Assembly (NCBI GenBank): GCA_017516485.1
Contig: JAFXCH010000063.1
Span: 1-64,000 of the forward strand
DNA: 64,000 nucleotides
Reading direction: 5' to 3'
From: Clostridia bacterium
GTDB taxonomy: Bacteria > Bacillota > Clostridia > Oscillospirales > Acutalibacteraceae
Shown: piece by piece, positions 16,091 to 26,521 of the stretch
Layout of the letters: the number at the start of each line of letters is the position of its first letter
Numbering within the stretch: position 1 is the first letter of the stretch
Translations under genes and position numbers: made by a program
The notes under the pieces: generated by a model
Seen by the model: the letters and a program-made list of their open reading frames with translations, nothing else
Told to the model about the DNA's origin: nothing
Database searches by the model: none

Positions 16091-17755
16091 ATGGAAAAAA
16101 CTAACTGGTACAAAGAGGCTGTGTGCTATCAGATATGGCCGCGTTCATTCTGCGACGGTAACGGCGACGGTATAGGTGACCTTGAGGGTGTTCTCTCAAA
16201 GCTCGACTATCTTCAGGAGCTTGGCATTACCTGCATCTGGTTCTCACCTCTCTACTGCTCACCCAACGCAGACTACGGCTACGATATCTCAGATTACAGA
16301 AATATCTCTCCCGATTACGGTAACAATGAGCTTTTCAAGAAAGTTCTTGACGAAGCTCACAAACGTGGAATCAAAGTGATTATGGACCTTGTTGTCAACC
16401 ATTCATCAGACGAGCACGAGTGGTTCAAGCAGGGTATCGATAAAAACAGCAAGTATCACGACTACTACATCTGGCGTGACGGTAAGGGCAAGAAGCTCCC
16501 AAACAACTGGTCATCACTTTTCGAAGGCAAGGCTTGGGAATACAACAAAGAAAACGGTCAATATTACCTTCACCTTTTTGCAAAGAAGCAGCCTGACCTT
16601 AATATGGATAACCCTGCAGTCCGTCAGGAAGTAAAAGACATTATGCGTTTCTGGCTCGATATGGGTGTTGACGGCTTCCGTGAAGACGTTATCACATTCG
16701 TATCAAAGCGTGAGGGTCTGCCCAACGGTTTCCCCATTCCTCAGGCTTGCGGCATGGAGCACTATATGGACGGTCCGCACATCCACGAATACCTCAAGGA
16801 ATTCCGCGAAGTTCTCAATGAGTACGATTGTTTCGTAGTCGGTGAAGCTCCGATGATGACACCGAAAAAAGCTCTCAAGTACGTCAAAGAAGGCGACGGT
16901 ATGGAGCTTGATATGATGTTCCACTTCCAGCACATGGAGGCTGACTGTCTCTTTACAGACTTTATGTCAATGCCTTTCAGCCTCAAGAGACTTAAAGGCG
17001 CTTTCTCCAAGTGGCAGACAGGTCTTTACGGCAAGGCATGGAACGCACTCTATATGGAAAACCACGACCATCCCCGAATCATCTCCCGTTACGGCTCTGA
17101 GAAATACAGAAATGCAAGCGGTAAGTCAATCGCTAACTCTTATATGCTTCAGTGCGGTACTCCCTTCATCTATCAGGGTCAGGAAATCGGTATGGTAAAC
17201 ATCCACCTTCCCGAAGTTGAGGATTATAAGGACGTATTTGCAATCAACAATTTCAAGACTCTGCGTATGCTCGGTTTCTCCGAAGAAAAAGCAAAGCAGC
17301 GTCTCAAGACTTCCAGCCGCGGTAACGCACGTACACCCGTACAGTGGGATGACAGCGAAAACGCAGGTTTCACCACAGGTGAGCCCTGGATGGCAATCAA
17401 CCCCAACTATAAAGACGGAATCAACGCAAAGGCTGAGATGGCTGACCCCAACTCAATCTACAACCATTACAAGGCAATCATCAAATTCCGTAAGGAAAAC
17501 CCGATTGCAATATACGGTGCATACAAAGAGTATAATAAGTCCAGCAAAGACCTCTATGTATACGAGCGCACATACGAAGGCAAGAATATGCTTGTAATCT
17601 GCTCATTCACAGAGAAGGCTGTCAAATTTACAGCTCCTGCAGGTTACGACCTTACTAAGGGCAAAGCAATCCTCTGCAGCCACGAGAGCAATCCTATAAG
17701 CGGTAACGGCTTTACAACAAGACCGTACGAAACACGAGTTTACTATTTCGACTGA
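16091..17755 (+). CDS. Oligo-1,6-glucosidase / alpha-glucosidase (GH13)
   Basis: Cytoplasmic alpha-glucosidase that trims imported malto- or isomalto-oligosaccharides. I start it at ATG 16091, since a TTG at 16082 is too near the GAAGGGAG site. The TIM barrel carries DLVVNHSSDEH (99-109), GVDGFREDVI (192-201, nucleophile Asp199), VVGEAP (249-254, acid/base Glu252) and ENHDHPR (323-329, Asp326). Val200 right after the nucleophile is the residue linked to alpha-1,6 preference in Bacillus oligo-1,6-glucosidase. Glu198 replaces the commoner Met. 554 residues, no signal peptide. Coupled to the phosphatase gene downstream. Confidence 0.92.
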   Translation: MEKTNWYKEAVCYQIWPRSFCDGNGDGIGDLEGVLSKLDYLQELGITCIWFSPLYCSPNADYGYDISDYRNISPDYGNNELFKKVLDEAHKRGIKVIMDLVVNHSSDEHEWFKQGIDKNSKYHDYYIWRDGKGKKLPNNWSSLFEGKAWEYNKENGQYYLHLFAKKQPDLNMDNPAVRQEVKDIMRFWLDMGVDGFREDVITFVSKREGLPNGFPIPQACGMEHYMDGPHIHEYLKEFREVLNEYDCFVVGEAPMMTPKKALKYVKEGDGMELDMMFHFQHMEADCLFTDFMSMPFSLKRLKGAFSKWQTGLYGKAWNALYMENHDHPRIISRYGSEKYRNASGKSIANSYMLQCGTPFIYQGQEIGMVNIHLPEVEDYKDVFAINNFKTLRMLGFSEEKAKQRLKTSSRGNARTPVQWDDSENAGFTTGEPWMAINPNYKDGINAKAEMADPNSIYNHYKAIIKFRKENPIAIYGAYKEYNKSSKDLYVYERTYEGKNMLVICSFTEKAVKFTAPAGYDLTKGKAILCSHESNPISGNGFTTRPYETRVYYFD

Positions 17756-17756
17756 T

Positions 17757-18422
17757 ATGAACAAGCTGACTCCGCGTGATGATATGACGGTACAGATTGT
17801 ATTTGTACGTCACGGCGAATCCTACGGCAATATCGGCTTACCTACTCCCGAAGGCTACAGCGAAGAAGATACTCCGCTGACAGAATACGGGTTAACCCAG
17901 GCTCAGGCACTTGCAGACTATTGGTTTGACGGTGTTGAAATCGCTCATATCTACTCAAGCCCTTTCAGCCGCACAATACAGACGATTTATCCGACGGCCA
18001 AAAAGCTCGGCAAAACCATCGAACTCTTGCCGGACCTGCTTGAATACGGCTCAACTACTGCAGGCTGTGAGGCAGAGAAAATCGAAAGAGATTTTCCGCT
18101 TGCAATCCCCTGCACTACCGAGCTGAGTCCTGCAGGAGGCACACTTACATTACCTGTCCCCGAAAGCCGAGAGCAAGCACAGCTGAGAGCCAAAAGGTTT
18201 ATCGGATATATCAAAAGCATATACAGCAGCGGTGAAACGTTAATAGTTTCAACCCACGGCACTTTTTTCAGCTACCTTGTCAGAGCAGCTCTCAACGCAG
18301 ACGGTGAGAATTGCTTTAACTCGCAAATCGATAACTCTGCTGTTACGGTTGTTGTGCTGAGAAAAAACGAACCGCCTCTGCTTCGCACCGCAAACAACAC
18401 ATCACATCTTAACTCAATATAA
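17757..18422 (+). CDS. Histidine phosphatase family protein
   Basis: Phosphoglycerate-mutase-like phosphatase, 221 residues. The catalytic RHG motif is in IVFVRHGESYGNIG near residue 20. IYSSPFSRTIQT supplies the second Arg, and STHGTFFSYL the second catalytic His. The start overlaps no ribosome site but lies one base past the glucosidase stop, which suggests translational coupling; an in-frame ATG eight codons on is the alternative. The substrate may be a phospho-sugar given the neighbour, but that is inference. Confidence 0.85.
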   Translation: MNKLTPRDDMTVQIVFVRHGESYGNIGLPTPEGYSEEDTPLTEYGLTQAQALADYWFDGVEIAHIYSSPFSRTIQTIYPTAKKLGKTIELLPDLLEYGSTTAGCEAEKIERDFPLAIPCTTELSPAGGTLTLPVPESREQAQLRAKRFIGYIKSIYSSGETLIVSTHGTFFSYLVRAALNADGENCFNSQIDNSAVTVVVLRKNEPPLLRTANNTSHLNSI

Positions 18423-18427
18423 AAATC

Positions 18428-18470
18428 ACCGCCGCCGAAACGCTAATGTTTCAGCGGCGGTATTGTTTTT
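18428..18470. terminator. Bidirectional terminator between convergent genes
   Basis: ACCGCCGCCGAAAC (18428-18441) pairs with GTTTCAGCGGCGGT (18448-18461) with one mismatch; a T-run follows on the plus side and A-rich sequence precedes it. Confidence 0.85.
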
Positions 18471-19920
18471 AATAATCGGAGTTTTCACCTGCAACAACTG
18501 AGTTAAGGCCGTAATATTTTGCCATAGCCTTGTTTCGAGGATGTTCGGGATCAGCTTCAACATCAAGTATACCATAATGCGGAGAGCGTTCTTCGCCAGT
18601 ACTTATCGGGTTTAAAACAAGATCATAATTACCGAGTTTCTTTTGCTCTTCTATATAGGCCTCACGCGCATCAAACTTTCTGTCTATAAGTATCGCATCA
18701 TATGCGCCTCGGGCATAAGAAACACTGCACCACATTGACCAACAAATCACACCTATGAGAATAATATTTCTTACAACAGCATAATCACGCAGAATCAACT
18801 GATAAACAAGCATACCAACCGAAATTATCGCCATAACAACAATTCCGAACCATGCTCTTTCGGGGAAAAACGTCGATAACAACATAACAAGTGCACCTGC
18901 AAGTGCGCCAAGCATATAAACTGCAGGCAAAACAAAGCTGTTTTTTTCTTTGGCCTTGAACATATAAAGAATATATGCAAGAATCAACGCAACAGCTATA
19001 TACGGTATCAACCTTATAGCAACATTAGATAACACTATTACAATATATTTCAGCGGCGTAGTCTGAGTATTCTTTTCAAGTCGAACGAACACAGCAGGAG
19101 TCAGCATCATAAACAGATATCCTGCAAACGAAACAAGAATTCCTACTATACTCCACACAGGTATTTTAAAGCCTTTGATGCGGTAAAGTATAACATACAG
19201 AATTGCTACTCCAATGAAAGCTGCCGACATATTTTCGTTTGAAGAACCGGCTACGGCACACATTAGCTGAATCGGCAAAAACCAGAGTACCTGATGAGAA
19301 AGCTTGCCCGAATCGTAATATATTCTGAACGGCAAAAGAGCTATCAAGCGGAAAACGGAGCCCCACAAATAATTGATACTGCCGTCAAGCCAGAAAACAG
19401 TTTGGCTGATATACGGAATAAAGCACCACAAAGCAAATGCAAAGCCCAGAAACAGCGGTGCACTGTGCCTTTTGTTTGTACCCTTACAGTGCAGATAAAT
19501 CAGTATTACAAGCAGCACCATCATAACAGAGTTAAACACATTAAAAACAGGTTTTCCCCAAAGCAGCATCAGCTGTACAATAAAATGCAGTACTATTCTG
19601 CCGTTAACAGTTCTGTGGTGCACCTTCATCGAGTCTACTATATCCCCGATACTATCAAGACGTTCACCCATATCGAGAACAGTTGTGCTTTCTGTGTTAT
19701 CAACAATGACAAAGTTATATGCAAAATCATCCAATGCCAAATGAGTCATTGAATTCATAATGAACGCCAGACCCAAAAAAATTACGCACGCAAGACAAAT
19801 AACCGCCAGATGGAGTTTGTTGTTTTTATCTAATCTGCCTGCAGAATCAGAGAGCTTTGTATGAGCCTTTTCAAATTTACCCACCAGATTTTCCTGCATT
19901 TTTTCAAACAAAGAAAACAC
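18469..19920 (-). CDS. DUF6056-like polytopic membrane protein
   Basis: Integral membrane protein of 483 residues with a cytosolic N terminus (about 36 residues) and roughly ten or eleven hydrophobic helices. The first extracytoplasmic loop begins with HLALDDFAYNF, an acidic pair placed as in GT-C-type transferases, and a later loop reads FWLDGSINYLWGSVF. From memory this matches DUF6056 proteins, which are often found with surface-glycan genes. The C-terminal soluble tail (about the last 60 residues) is charged. No function is assigned. It is monocistronic. Confidence 0.6.
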   Translation of the reverse strand: MFSLFEKMQENLVGKFEKAHTKLSDSAGRLDKNNKLHLAVICLACVIFLGLAFIMNSMTHLALDDFAYNFVIVDNTESTTVLDMGERLDSIGDIVDSMKVHHRTVNGRIVLHFIVQLMLLWGKPVFNVFNSVMMVLLVILIYLHCKGTNKRHSAPLFLGFAFALWCFIPYISQTVFWLDGSINYLWGSVFRLIALLPFRIYYDSGKLSHQVLWFLPIQLMCAVAGSSNENMSAAFIGVAILYVILYRIKGFKIPVWSIVGILVSFAGYLFMMLTPAVFVRLEKNTQTTPLKYIVIVLSNVAIRLIPYIAVALILAYILYMFKAKEKNSFVLPAVYMLGALAGALVMLLSTFFPERAWFGIVVMAIISVGMLVYQLILRDYAVVRNIILIGVICWSMWCSVSYARGAYDAILIDRKFDAREAYIEEQKKLGNYDLVLNPISTGEERSPHYGILDVEADPEHPRNKAMAKYYGLNSVVAGENSDY

Positions 19921-19979
19921 ACCCTTAAAATTTGCAATTCTTAATTATGATACTACATAAACAGCTCTGTGTCAAGCTG

Positions 19980-20879
19980 TCAGAATAGTTTTAATATCTC
20001 ACCGATATTCTCATCGGAATATTCTATCTCAGAGGAATACATCCTTGCTGCCTCTTCCACGCCGATTAACTGAGCAAGAGTTAAAATAACCTTACAACTG
20101 AGCACTGCAAAACCAACCTTTGAGGCAACATCACCGTCATCAAGTGCAGATGCCATATGACGGAAAAGGAAATAGCACAGCAGATTTTCAGCTGTCTGTT
20201 CATCAACACTATCCGTCACAAGCTGTTGACAACTACCGAGATACACGAGGCATTTATCCCATTCGCTGTCAAGTCGCTCAAGCGAAGAATAAAAATCAGC
20301 CCACTCAAGCGGTGAATAATCGGGCAAAGAAGCCGAAAACATTTTCAGAATTTTCTCACACCTGTCACTAAAGCATTTCGACTTATCTTGCGCAACAGAA
20401 ATCGCATTCTCAAAATCCTTTGCGAATGTAATTTCGTCTTCATACAGTTCAACCTGCTCACCGTCATCCTCAATGACCTCAAGTCTGAAAGGTCTATCAA
20501 AACCGAGTATAAGTTTTGCCGCCGCTTCACAGCAAAGACCCAGACCGATTTCTGTACGGTCAGAGAAAAAGTTGCGAAATCGCGGATGGTCTGCACAGAT
20601 ATCACAAAGACTTTCCTCACCGCATTCTGTTATTATATCGCAAAGTCCGTTACTGTTAAGGAAAGGACAACGCTCATTTTTATCCAAAACAAAATGCGGC
20701 TGACCGTCATCAACTGCTGTACATTCTTTTAATCGTTTACCAAAGTCACCGTCGATACTGCCATAATAGCGGTAAGTATCAGAATCAATATCAATCTCCC
20801 AACCAATACAACAGCTGTGACGGCAAGCTGAGGCGATACACGAAAACTCTTTATAATAATTAGGGGCAACAATTTTCAT
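19980..20879 (-). CDS. Flagellin lysine-N-methylase-like (FliB family) protein
   Basis: Cysteine-rich protein of 299 residues resembling FliB, which methylates flagellin lysines. Cysteine clusters: SCIASACRHSCCIGWE at the N terminus, CPFLNSNGLCDI, and LCDICADHPRFRNFF, a pattern suited to an Fe-S or zinc centre. In Clostridia such genes are common in non-flagellated species, so the real target may not be flagellin. No flagellar gene is in the window. Its ATG overlaps the stop of the upstream unknown gene by four bases, so the two are coupled. Confidence 0.75.
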   Translation of the reverse strand: MKIVAPNYYKEFSCIASACRHSCCIGWEIDIDSDTYRYYGSIDGDFGKRLKECTAVDDGQPHFVLDKNERCPFLNSNGLCDIITECGEESLCDICADHPRFRNFFSDRTEIGLGLCCEAAAKLILGFDRPFRLEVIEDDGEQVELYEDEITFAKDFENAISVAQDKSKCFSDRCEKILKMFSASLPDYSPLEWADFYSSLERLDSEWDKCLVYLGSCQQLVTDSVDEQTAENLLCYFLFRHMASALDDGDVASKVGFAVLSCKVILTLAQLIGVEEAARMYSSEIEYSDENIGEILKLF

Positions 20880-21574
20880 AGTTTCACATCCGTTAAATTT
20901 GTAACGCCATTACATTCAAATAAAGCACAAATAAAGTCAAATAAATTAATCTGAGGCGGACACATTCTCACATATTCATCAGGCAAAATCAGCTCATCAA
21001 CCTTACTTTTTATATCGTCTACCGTAATACAAAGCCTTGAATTAACCTTTTCTCCATCACTTACCGCAATATCGAATTCAACCGAAGAGTCAACCTGACT
21101 GGATATTTTTATAACTGCGCCGAAATCATCCATAATTTCACTCGCACACTTCAGATAAAGCTCCGGAAAATCTGTAACAACCGTAATCTTCGCAGCATAA
21201 GGCACCGCCCTTGATAGATAGTCGGAAAGTACTGCTTTGCTGTCACAAACCAGCATACTGCATTTGTGCGCAGATTCTTTATCGGTTTGCGAAATTGCAG
21301 TATTCAAAGCTATAAGCAACGGCAACACCTGCGGTTCAAACCGCATTACAGGAACATAAAGCGGCACTTCCACCGACTCGGGCAACAGCATACTGCTACT
21401 GCTGCAGCCTGCTGCAAGGCAAACAGTTTTCCAGTCGATTCCCTTTTTGCCGGGTGTAACGTTTATCACCTTATACGGTGCCGCACCCTTTACAGGGCTG
21501 AGAAGTGCCTCTACTGCACATTTGCGCGGCAATCTGCGGCGCTTACTTTCGCTGATACTAAGAACTGAAAACAT
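20876..21574 (-). CDS. Unknown protein coupled to FliB-like gene
   Basis: I do not recognise this protein (232 residues from ATG 21574, which has GGAGTGA just upstream). It is soluble with no signal peptide. It opens with FSVLSISESKRRRLPRK, and the middle alternates hydrophobic strands and acidic turns (KITVVTDFPELYLKCA, FDIAVSDGE), suggesting an alpha/beta Rossmann-like fold. A CSSSSMLL run lies near residue 60. Tight coupling to the FliB-like methylase suggests the two work together, perhaps as partner or substrate selector. Confidence 0.6.
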   Translation of the reverse strand: MFSVLSISESKRRRLPRKCAVEALLSPVKGAAPYKVINVTPGKKGIDWKTVCLAAGCSSSSMLLPESVEVPLYVPVMRFEPQVLPLLIALNTAISQTDKESAHKCSMLVCDSKAVLSDYLSRAVPYAAKITVVTDFPELYLKCASEIMDDFGAVIKISSQVDSSVEFDIAVSDGEKVNSRLCITVDDIKSKVDELILPDEYVRMCPPQINLFDFICALFECNGVTNLTDVKL

Positions 21575-21618
21575 ATGCTCACTCCATTTCAAATAGTAAA
21601 GCATATGCCGCAGTTCAT

Positions 21619-21662
21619 AAAAAAATCCGCTTAACTCAACAGCAACGTTTCATTAAGCGGAT
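21619..21662 (-). terminator. Terminator after membrane protein gene
   Basis: ATCCGCTTA (21625-21633) pairs with TAAGCGGAT (21654-21662). On the minus strand a run of T follows. It ends the 22318-to-21668 transcript. Confidence 0.75.
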
Positions 21663-21667
21663 AAATT

Positions 21668-22318
21668 TCAGTTTTTGCTTTCGGATTGCTTCTTCCTCTT
21701 CTTTGCATCCGCAAAGGCAAAGCAGAACATACCTGTAAGGGCACCGCCTGCACCGAGGATAAAATCCCACATTGTGTCGATAAGACCTTCATTTGTGAAG
21801 GGGCTGGACACCTGGAGATTGAAGCCGTATATCTTATCCATTGTGAACTCGTAAAACTCCCAACCGACAAGTATAGCTACACCCATACCGAAGCCTGCCA
21901 GTGCTGCTATAGAGGGAGCAAGAGGAATTTTCTTCTTCTCCTGCATAATTACAAGCAGCCTTGCACTCCAGCCTGCAGAGATGAATCCTGCAAAGAAATG
22001 AGTTACAACATCGGAATAGGTAAAATCCGTACGGTTATTGAGTGTAGAGCCTATACATACGCCGAGTGTTATAAACAGCGTAAGGTGAGTCTGAAACTGC
22101 CAGGGAAGCTTTGTGATAAACGACTTACCGCCGAGAATCTGAAACATATCCCATAAATGGGTAAAAGCAATAGCAAAAATACCCTGCAAAAATTCAGATG
22201 TATAGCCTCTGAAAAGACCGTTTATACCCCATATAAGCAAAGCTGCTCTGCAAGCCCACCACATACCTATGGTCTTTTTGGGCATACGGGGAATTGGATT
22301 GAGAGTTTTTTTCTTCAT
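21668..22318 (-). CDS. YjdF/DUF2238-like membrane protein
   Basis: 216-residue integral membrane protein with about six helices. Diagnostic-looking segments are VTHFFAGF, GWEFYEFTMDKIYGFN and GLIDTMWDFILGAGGAL, the pattern of the DUF2238/YjdF family, whose function is not established. The C terminus is a charged lysine/serine tail. Three bases separate it from the carboxypeptidase upstream, so both are in one transcript, and an envelope role is plausible. Confidence 0.6.
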   Translation of the reverse strand: MKKKTLNPIPRMPKKTIGMWWACRAALLIWGINGLFRGYTSEFLQGIFAIAFTHLWDMFQILGGKSFITKLPWQFQTHLTLFITLGVCIGSTLNNRTDFTYSDVVTHFFAGFISAGWSARLLVIMQEKKKIPLAPSIAALAGFGMGVAILVGWEFYEFTMDKIYGFNLQVSSPFTNEGLIDTMWDFILGAGGALTGMFCFAFADAKKRKKQSESKN

Positions 22319-22321
22319 TCT

Positions 22322-23254
22322 TTAGTCCATTCCTAAATATTCCTCGAGTGTAAGACCCGAAGCCTTTATTTTTTTTGCATTTTCAACGCCGACATATCGC
22401 CAGTGCCACGGCTCGTATGTAACCATTGTTATATCCTGAGCATCCTCAGGGTAACGAAGGATGAAGCCGTAATCCGCAGCGTTTTCACTCAGCCATCTGA
22501 ATGCTTCAGTCTTTGCAAAATTCTCATCGAGAGTATAATTGCCGTTAGTACCGAAATCCATTGCAAGGCCTGCATTGTGCTCGCTTGTAGAAGGCATAAG
22601 CACAATCTCGGAAGCAAGGCGTGTTGCTTCAGCCTTAGAATAGCCCTTATCCATATAAAGCTTAATCTTACGCTCAAAGTTTGTGCGCTGACGCTCAACA
22701 GAGCGATAGCCGGAAACGGGAATAAGCGAAATACCGTCTGCCTCAGCGGCAGCAACCATTTTATCGTAATACGGTGTCACACGGTAATCGAGCGACTGAC
22801 CGCCGCCTTTTACAGCAGTTGTTTTTACTGTAAAATCTTCAGGAAGAATATAGTTTCTGTTTACAAGAAGCAGATACCATTTTTCGCTGTTTATGACAGC
22901 CGTCGACGGATTGAAGCCCGCATACGCATACTCATAATCGGATTCGGGAACATTAATTTCGCCGGAAGTGGGTTTCTTTGCCGTTGTCGGTTCTTTTGTT
23001 GTTTGCACTGCAGTAATCTTTTCCTCATCGGAATCATTACTTTCAGCAGATGTATCTTCATCATCCGGTGCTGTAAAGAAGATATCGTTTATATTTTCAT
23101 CAAACATATCATCTGTATCGTTTTCATCAGAAACGGATTTTTCGGAATCACTCGAAGAATCATCATCATTACCGCCGAAAATAACATAACCTGCACCGAG
23201 TGCTGCAATAACTATGCAAAGGCACAGTATCAGAATAAGATGATTTCTTTTCAT
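22322..23254 (-). CDS. D-alanyl-D-alanine carboxypeptidase, VanY/M15B family
   Basis: Membrane-anchored zinc peptidase trimming the terminal D-Ala of peptidoglycan stems. One N-terminal helix (about 5-26) is followed by an acidic, Ser/Asp-rich linker to about residue 95, then the M15 domain. Catalytic motifs: SGYRSVERQRTNF, STSEHNAGLAMDFG (zinc His and Asp in SxHxxGxAxD) and YEPWHWRYVG (general base Glu and zinc His). 310 residues. It is coupled with the DUF2238-like gene. Confidence 0.92.
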   Translation of the reverse strand: MKRNHLILILCLCIVIAALGAGYVIFGGNDDDSSSDSEKSVSDENDTDDMFDENINDIFFTAPDDEDTSAESNDSDEEKITAVQTTKEPTTAKKPTSGEINVPESDYEYAYAGFNPSTAVINSEKWYLLLVNRNYILPEDFTVKTTAVKGGGQSLDYRVTPYYDKMVAAAEADGISLIPVSGYRSVERQRTNFERKIKLYMDKGYSKAEATRLASEIVLMPSTSEHNAGLAMDFGTNGNYTLDENFAKTEAFRWLSENAADYGFILRYPEDAQDITMVTYEPWHWRYVGVENAKKIKASGLTLEEYLGMD

Positions 23255-23275
23255 CTTAAAATCATACCTTTCTTA

Positions 23276-24809
<1,534 letters not shown>

Positions 24810-24873
24810 TACTAATTTTGAAATAATCTAATAAAATATTAGCAACATTTTATAGCGGGATTTGTTGAAAAAA

Positions 24874-25464
24874 TCAATAATAGCGGTGAAGAGCAACAAC
24901 TTTGCCGAGAATTACCGCTTCCTCAACTATAATCGGCTCATAAGCATCGTTCTCGGGCTGAAGTCTGAAATGGCCGTTTTCTTTATAGAAGGTCTTGACC
25001 GTAGCTTCATCCTCGACAAGTGCAACAACAATTTCGCCGTTGCGTGCAACAGGTGTACGCTCGACTACCACAAGGTCGCCGTCGTAGATTCCTGCATTAA
25101 ACATACTTTCACCTTTGACACGCAGAGCAAACAGCGACTTATCCTTTGCGGCATAGCCGGTATAAGGCAGATAGCCCTCAACCTGTTCAACGGCAAGTAT
25201 AGGCGCACCTGCGGTAACGGTACCTAAGATAGGCACCTGCTTGATATTTGCCGTATCCTCCTGACCGACAATACGGATAGAACGCTTAAGCATCGGGTCA
25301 CGCGAGATAAAACCCTCACGCTCGAGTGCATCAAGGCAAGCCTGGACAGAGGAAGTTGACTTCAAGCCCACATATGCACCTATTTCGCGTACCGAAGGCG
25401 GCACGCCGTCCTGCAGACGCTCGAGCAGAAACTCATATATTTTTCGCTGTGTATCATTCAACAT
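24874..25464 (-). CDS. lexA: LexA repressor (SOS response)
   Basis: Self-cleaving SOS repressor of 196 residues. The N-terminal winged helix-turn-helix (PSVREIGAYVGLKSTSSVQACL, about 23-44) reads the CGAAC-N4-GTTCG operator. The C-terminal S24-type domain has the cleavage bond Ala85-Gly86, nucleophile Ser120 in KGESM and general-base Lys157 in EATVKTFY, all present. Two LexA boxes over its own promoter show autorepression, and dinB at 5751 has another. RecA would trigger cleavage but is not in the window. Confidence 0.97.
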   Translation of the reverse strand: MLNDTQRKIYEFLLERLQDGVPPSVREIGAYVGLKSTSSVQACLDALEREGFISRDPMLKRSIRIVGQEDTANIKQVPILGTVTAGAPILAVEQVEGYLPYTGYAAKDKSLFALRVKGESMFNAGIYDGDLVVVERTPVARNGEIVVALVEDEATVKTFYKENGHFRLQPENDAYEPIIVEEAVILGKVVALHRYY

Positions 25465-25506
25465 AAAACTAACCTCCCGGTTAAATTTCGATATTATTCC
25501 ACATAC

Positions 25507-25520
25507 AGAACATATGTTTG
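25507..25520 (-). promoter_or_regulatory. LexA box 1 upstream of lexA
   Basis: On the minus strand CAAACATATGTTCT, close to the CGAACATATGTTCG consensus. It lies just downstream of the -10 hexamer. Confidence 0.85.
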
Positions 25521-25525
25521 ACTTG

Positions 25526-25554
25526 ATTATAACACAGTATTTTCAAAAAAGCAA
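25526..25554 (-). promoter_or_regulatory. Promoter of lexA
   Basis: On the minus strand TTGCTT and TATAAT are separated by 17 bases. The two LexA boxes bracket it, one over the start region and one overlapping the -35. Confidence 0.7.
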
Positions 25555-25565
25555 ACATTTGTTTG
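25552..25565 (-). promoter_or_regulatory. LexA box 2 upstream of lexA
   Basis: CAAACATTTGTTTG is a near-perfect palindrome with the AAC-N4-GTT core, 45 bases (centre to centre) from box 1. Confidence 0.7.
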
Positions 25566-25658
25566 TATTTTCTTCAAATTTTTTACCAACAACAAAAAAA
25601 CAAAATGTTTTTACAGAATATTCATTTTTTCAACAAAGAAAATTAGTATTATGTTTTT

Positions 25659-25709
25659 GCACTTGAAAAGTACAAAGCCGCATTGTACTTTTTGCAAAAG
25701 TGCTTTTTT
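25659..25709 (+). terminator. Rightward terminator 1 in lexA-spoIIQ gap
   Basis: GCACTT (25659-25664) pairs with AAGTGC (25698-25703), and inside it AAGTACAA (25668-25675) pairs with TTGTACTT (25683-25690). TTTTTT follows. No rightward gene precedes it, so it implies a short transcript starting inside the gap. Confidence 0.65.
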
Positions 25710-25730
25710 ACCCCCTCAAATTTGTGGAGA

Positions 25731-25768
25731 AAGCGTTCGGTGTTAAGCCGGGCGCTTTTTCCTTTTTT
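25731..25768 (+). terminator. Rightward terminator 2 in lexA-spoIIQ gap
   Basis: AAGCGTTCGG (25731-25740) pairs with CCGGGCGCTT (25748-25757) using two G-U pairs, followed by T-rich sequence. It lies 54 bases before the spoIIQ-like start. Confidence 0.7.
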
Positions 25769-25821
25769 ATTCTGTATAAAATCTATCTGTGCTGACAAAA
25801 ATAGGTACGGAGGGATTAATT

Positions 25822-26511
25822 ATGGATATAAAATTCAAAAAGGTAAACAAAGTTTCACTGTTCAAGGTAGGAGTTTATACCGCTGTTGCAATATTTGTTA
25901 CAGCATCGTCTATCGGCACGTATTCATTTATAAAGAAAAATCTCACCCGTTCTCCTGTTCCCGAAACATCAATCGACTGGGATAACCAGGGCGGCAAACT
26001 GGATGCGGATGTACCTGCAACTAAAGTAACTGTTCCTCAGTTTACTGAGCCGACATCCGTGCAGGAAACCGAAACAAAGCCTGACAATCTGCCCTTTACG
26101 GGCTCTTTTGCGCTGCCCATGGGTACAGAAATTCTCAAGGATTACTCAAACGGCGAAATGGTAAGCTCAAAAACAATGGGAGACTGGCGTGTGCACAACG
26201 GTATTGATTTCACAGGTGCAGAATCCGATAATGTTTTTTCAATTCAGTCAGGCAAGGTAACAAATGTTTATGACGACCCGATGTGGGGAATTGTAGTTGA
26301 AATTGACCACGGCAACACTATGACAGCAAAATACTGCGGCTTCAAAAGCGGCACAACTGTCAAAAAGGGCGACACCGTTAAGAAAGGCGGTACGCTCGGT
26401 CAGCTCGGAATTATACCGATTGAGCAGGCAGACACACCTCATCTTCACCTTGAAATCACGGTGAACGGCGTAATAGTTGACCCGCTTGCCGCTATGAACA
26501 GAGCATCATAA
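25822..26511 (+). CDS. M23 peptidase, SpoIIQ-like
   Basis: LytM-fold peptidase anchored by one N-terminal helix (about 16-36), 229 residues from ATG 25822 behind ACGGAGGGA. All M23 zinc ligands are present: HNGID (His125, Asp129) and HLH (His207, His209). Size, topology and the TMGDWRVHNGIDFTG block resemble SpoIIQ, the forespore partner of SpoIIIAH in engulfment. Clostridial SpoIIQ keeps the zinc site that Bacillus lost. A vegetative cell-wall hydrolase is the alternative. The nearby spoVT supports a sporulating host. Confidence 0.75.
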   Translation: MDIKFKKVNKVSLFKVGVYTAVAIFVTASSIGTYSFIKKNLTRSPVPETSIDWDNQGGKLDADVPATKVTVPQFTEPTSVQETETKPDNLPFTGSFALPMGTEILKDYSNGEMVSSKTMGDWRVHNGIDFTGAESDNVFSIQSGKVTNVYDDPMWGIVVEIDHGNTMTAKYCGFKSGTTVKKGDTVKKGGTLGQLGIIPIEQADTPHLHLEITVNGVIVDPLAAMNRAS

Positions 26512-26521
26512 TTTAATTATA

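Noticed and set aside
19980-20879. Flagellar function for the FliB-like gene
   Set aside because: No flagellar gene is in the window, and this family is common in non-motile Clostridia.
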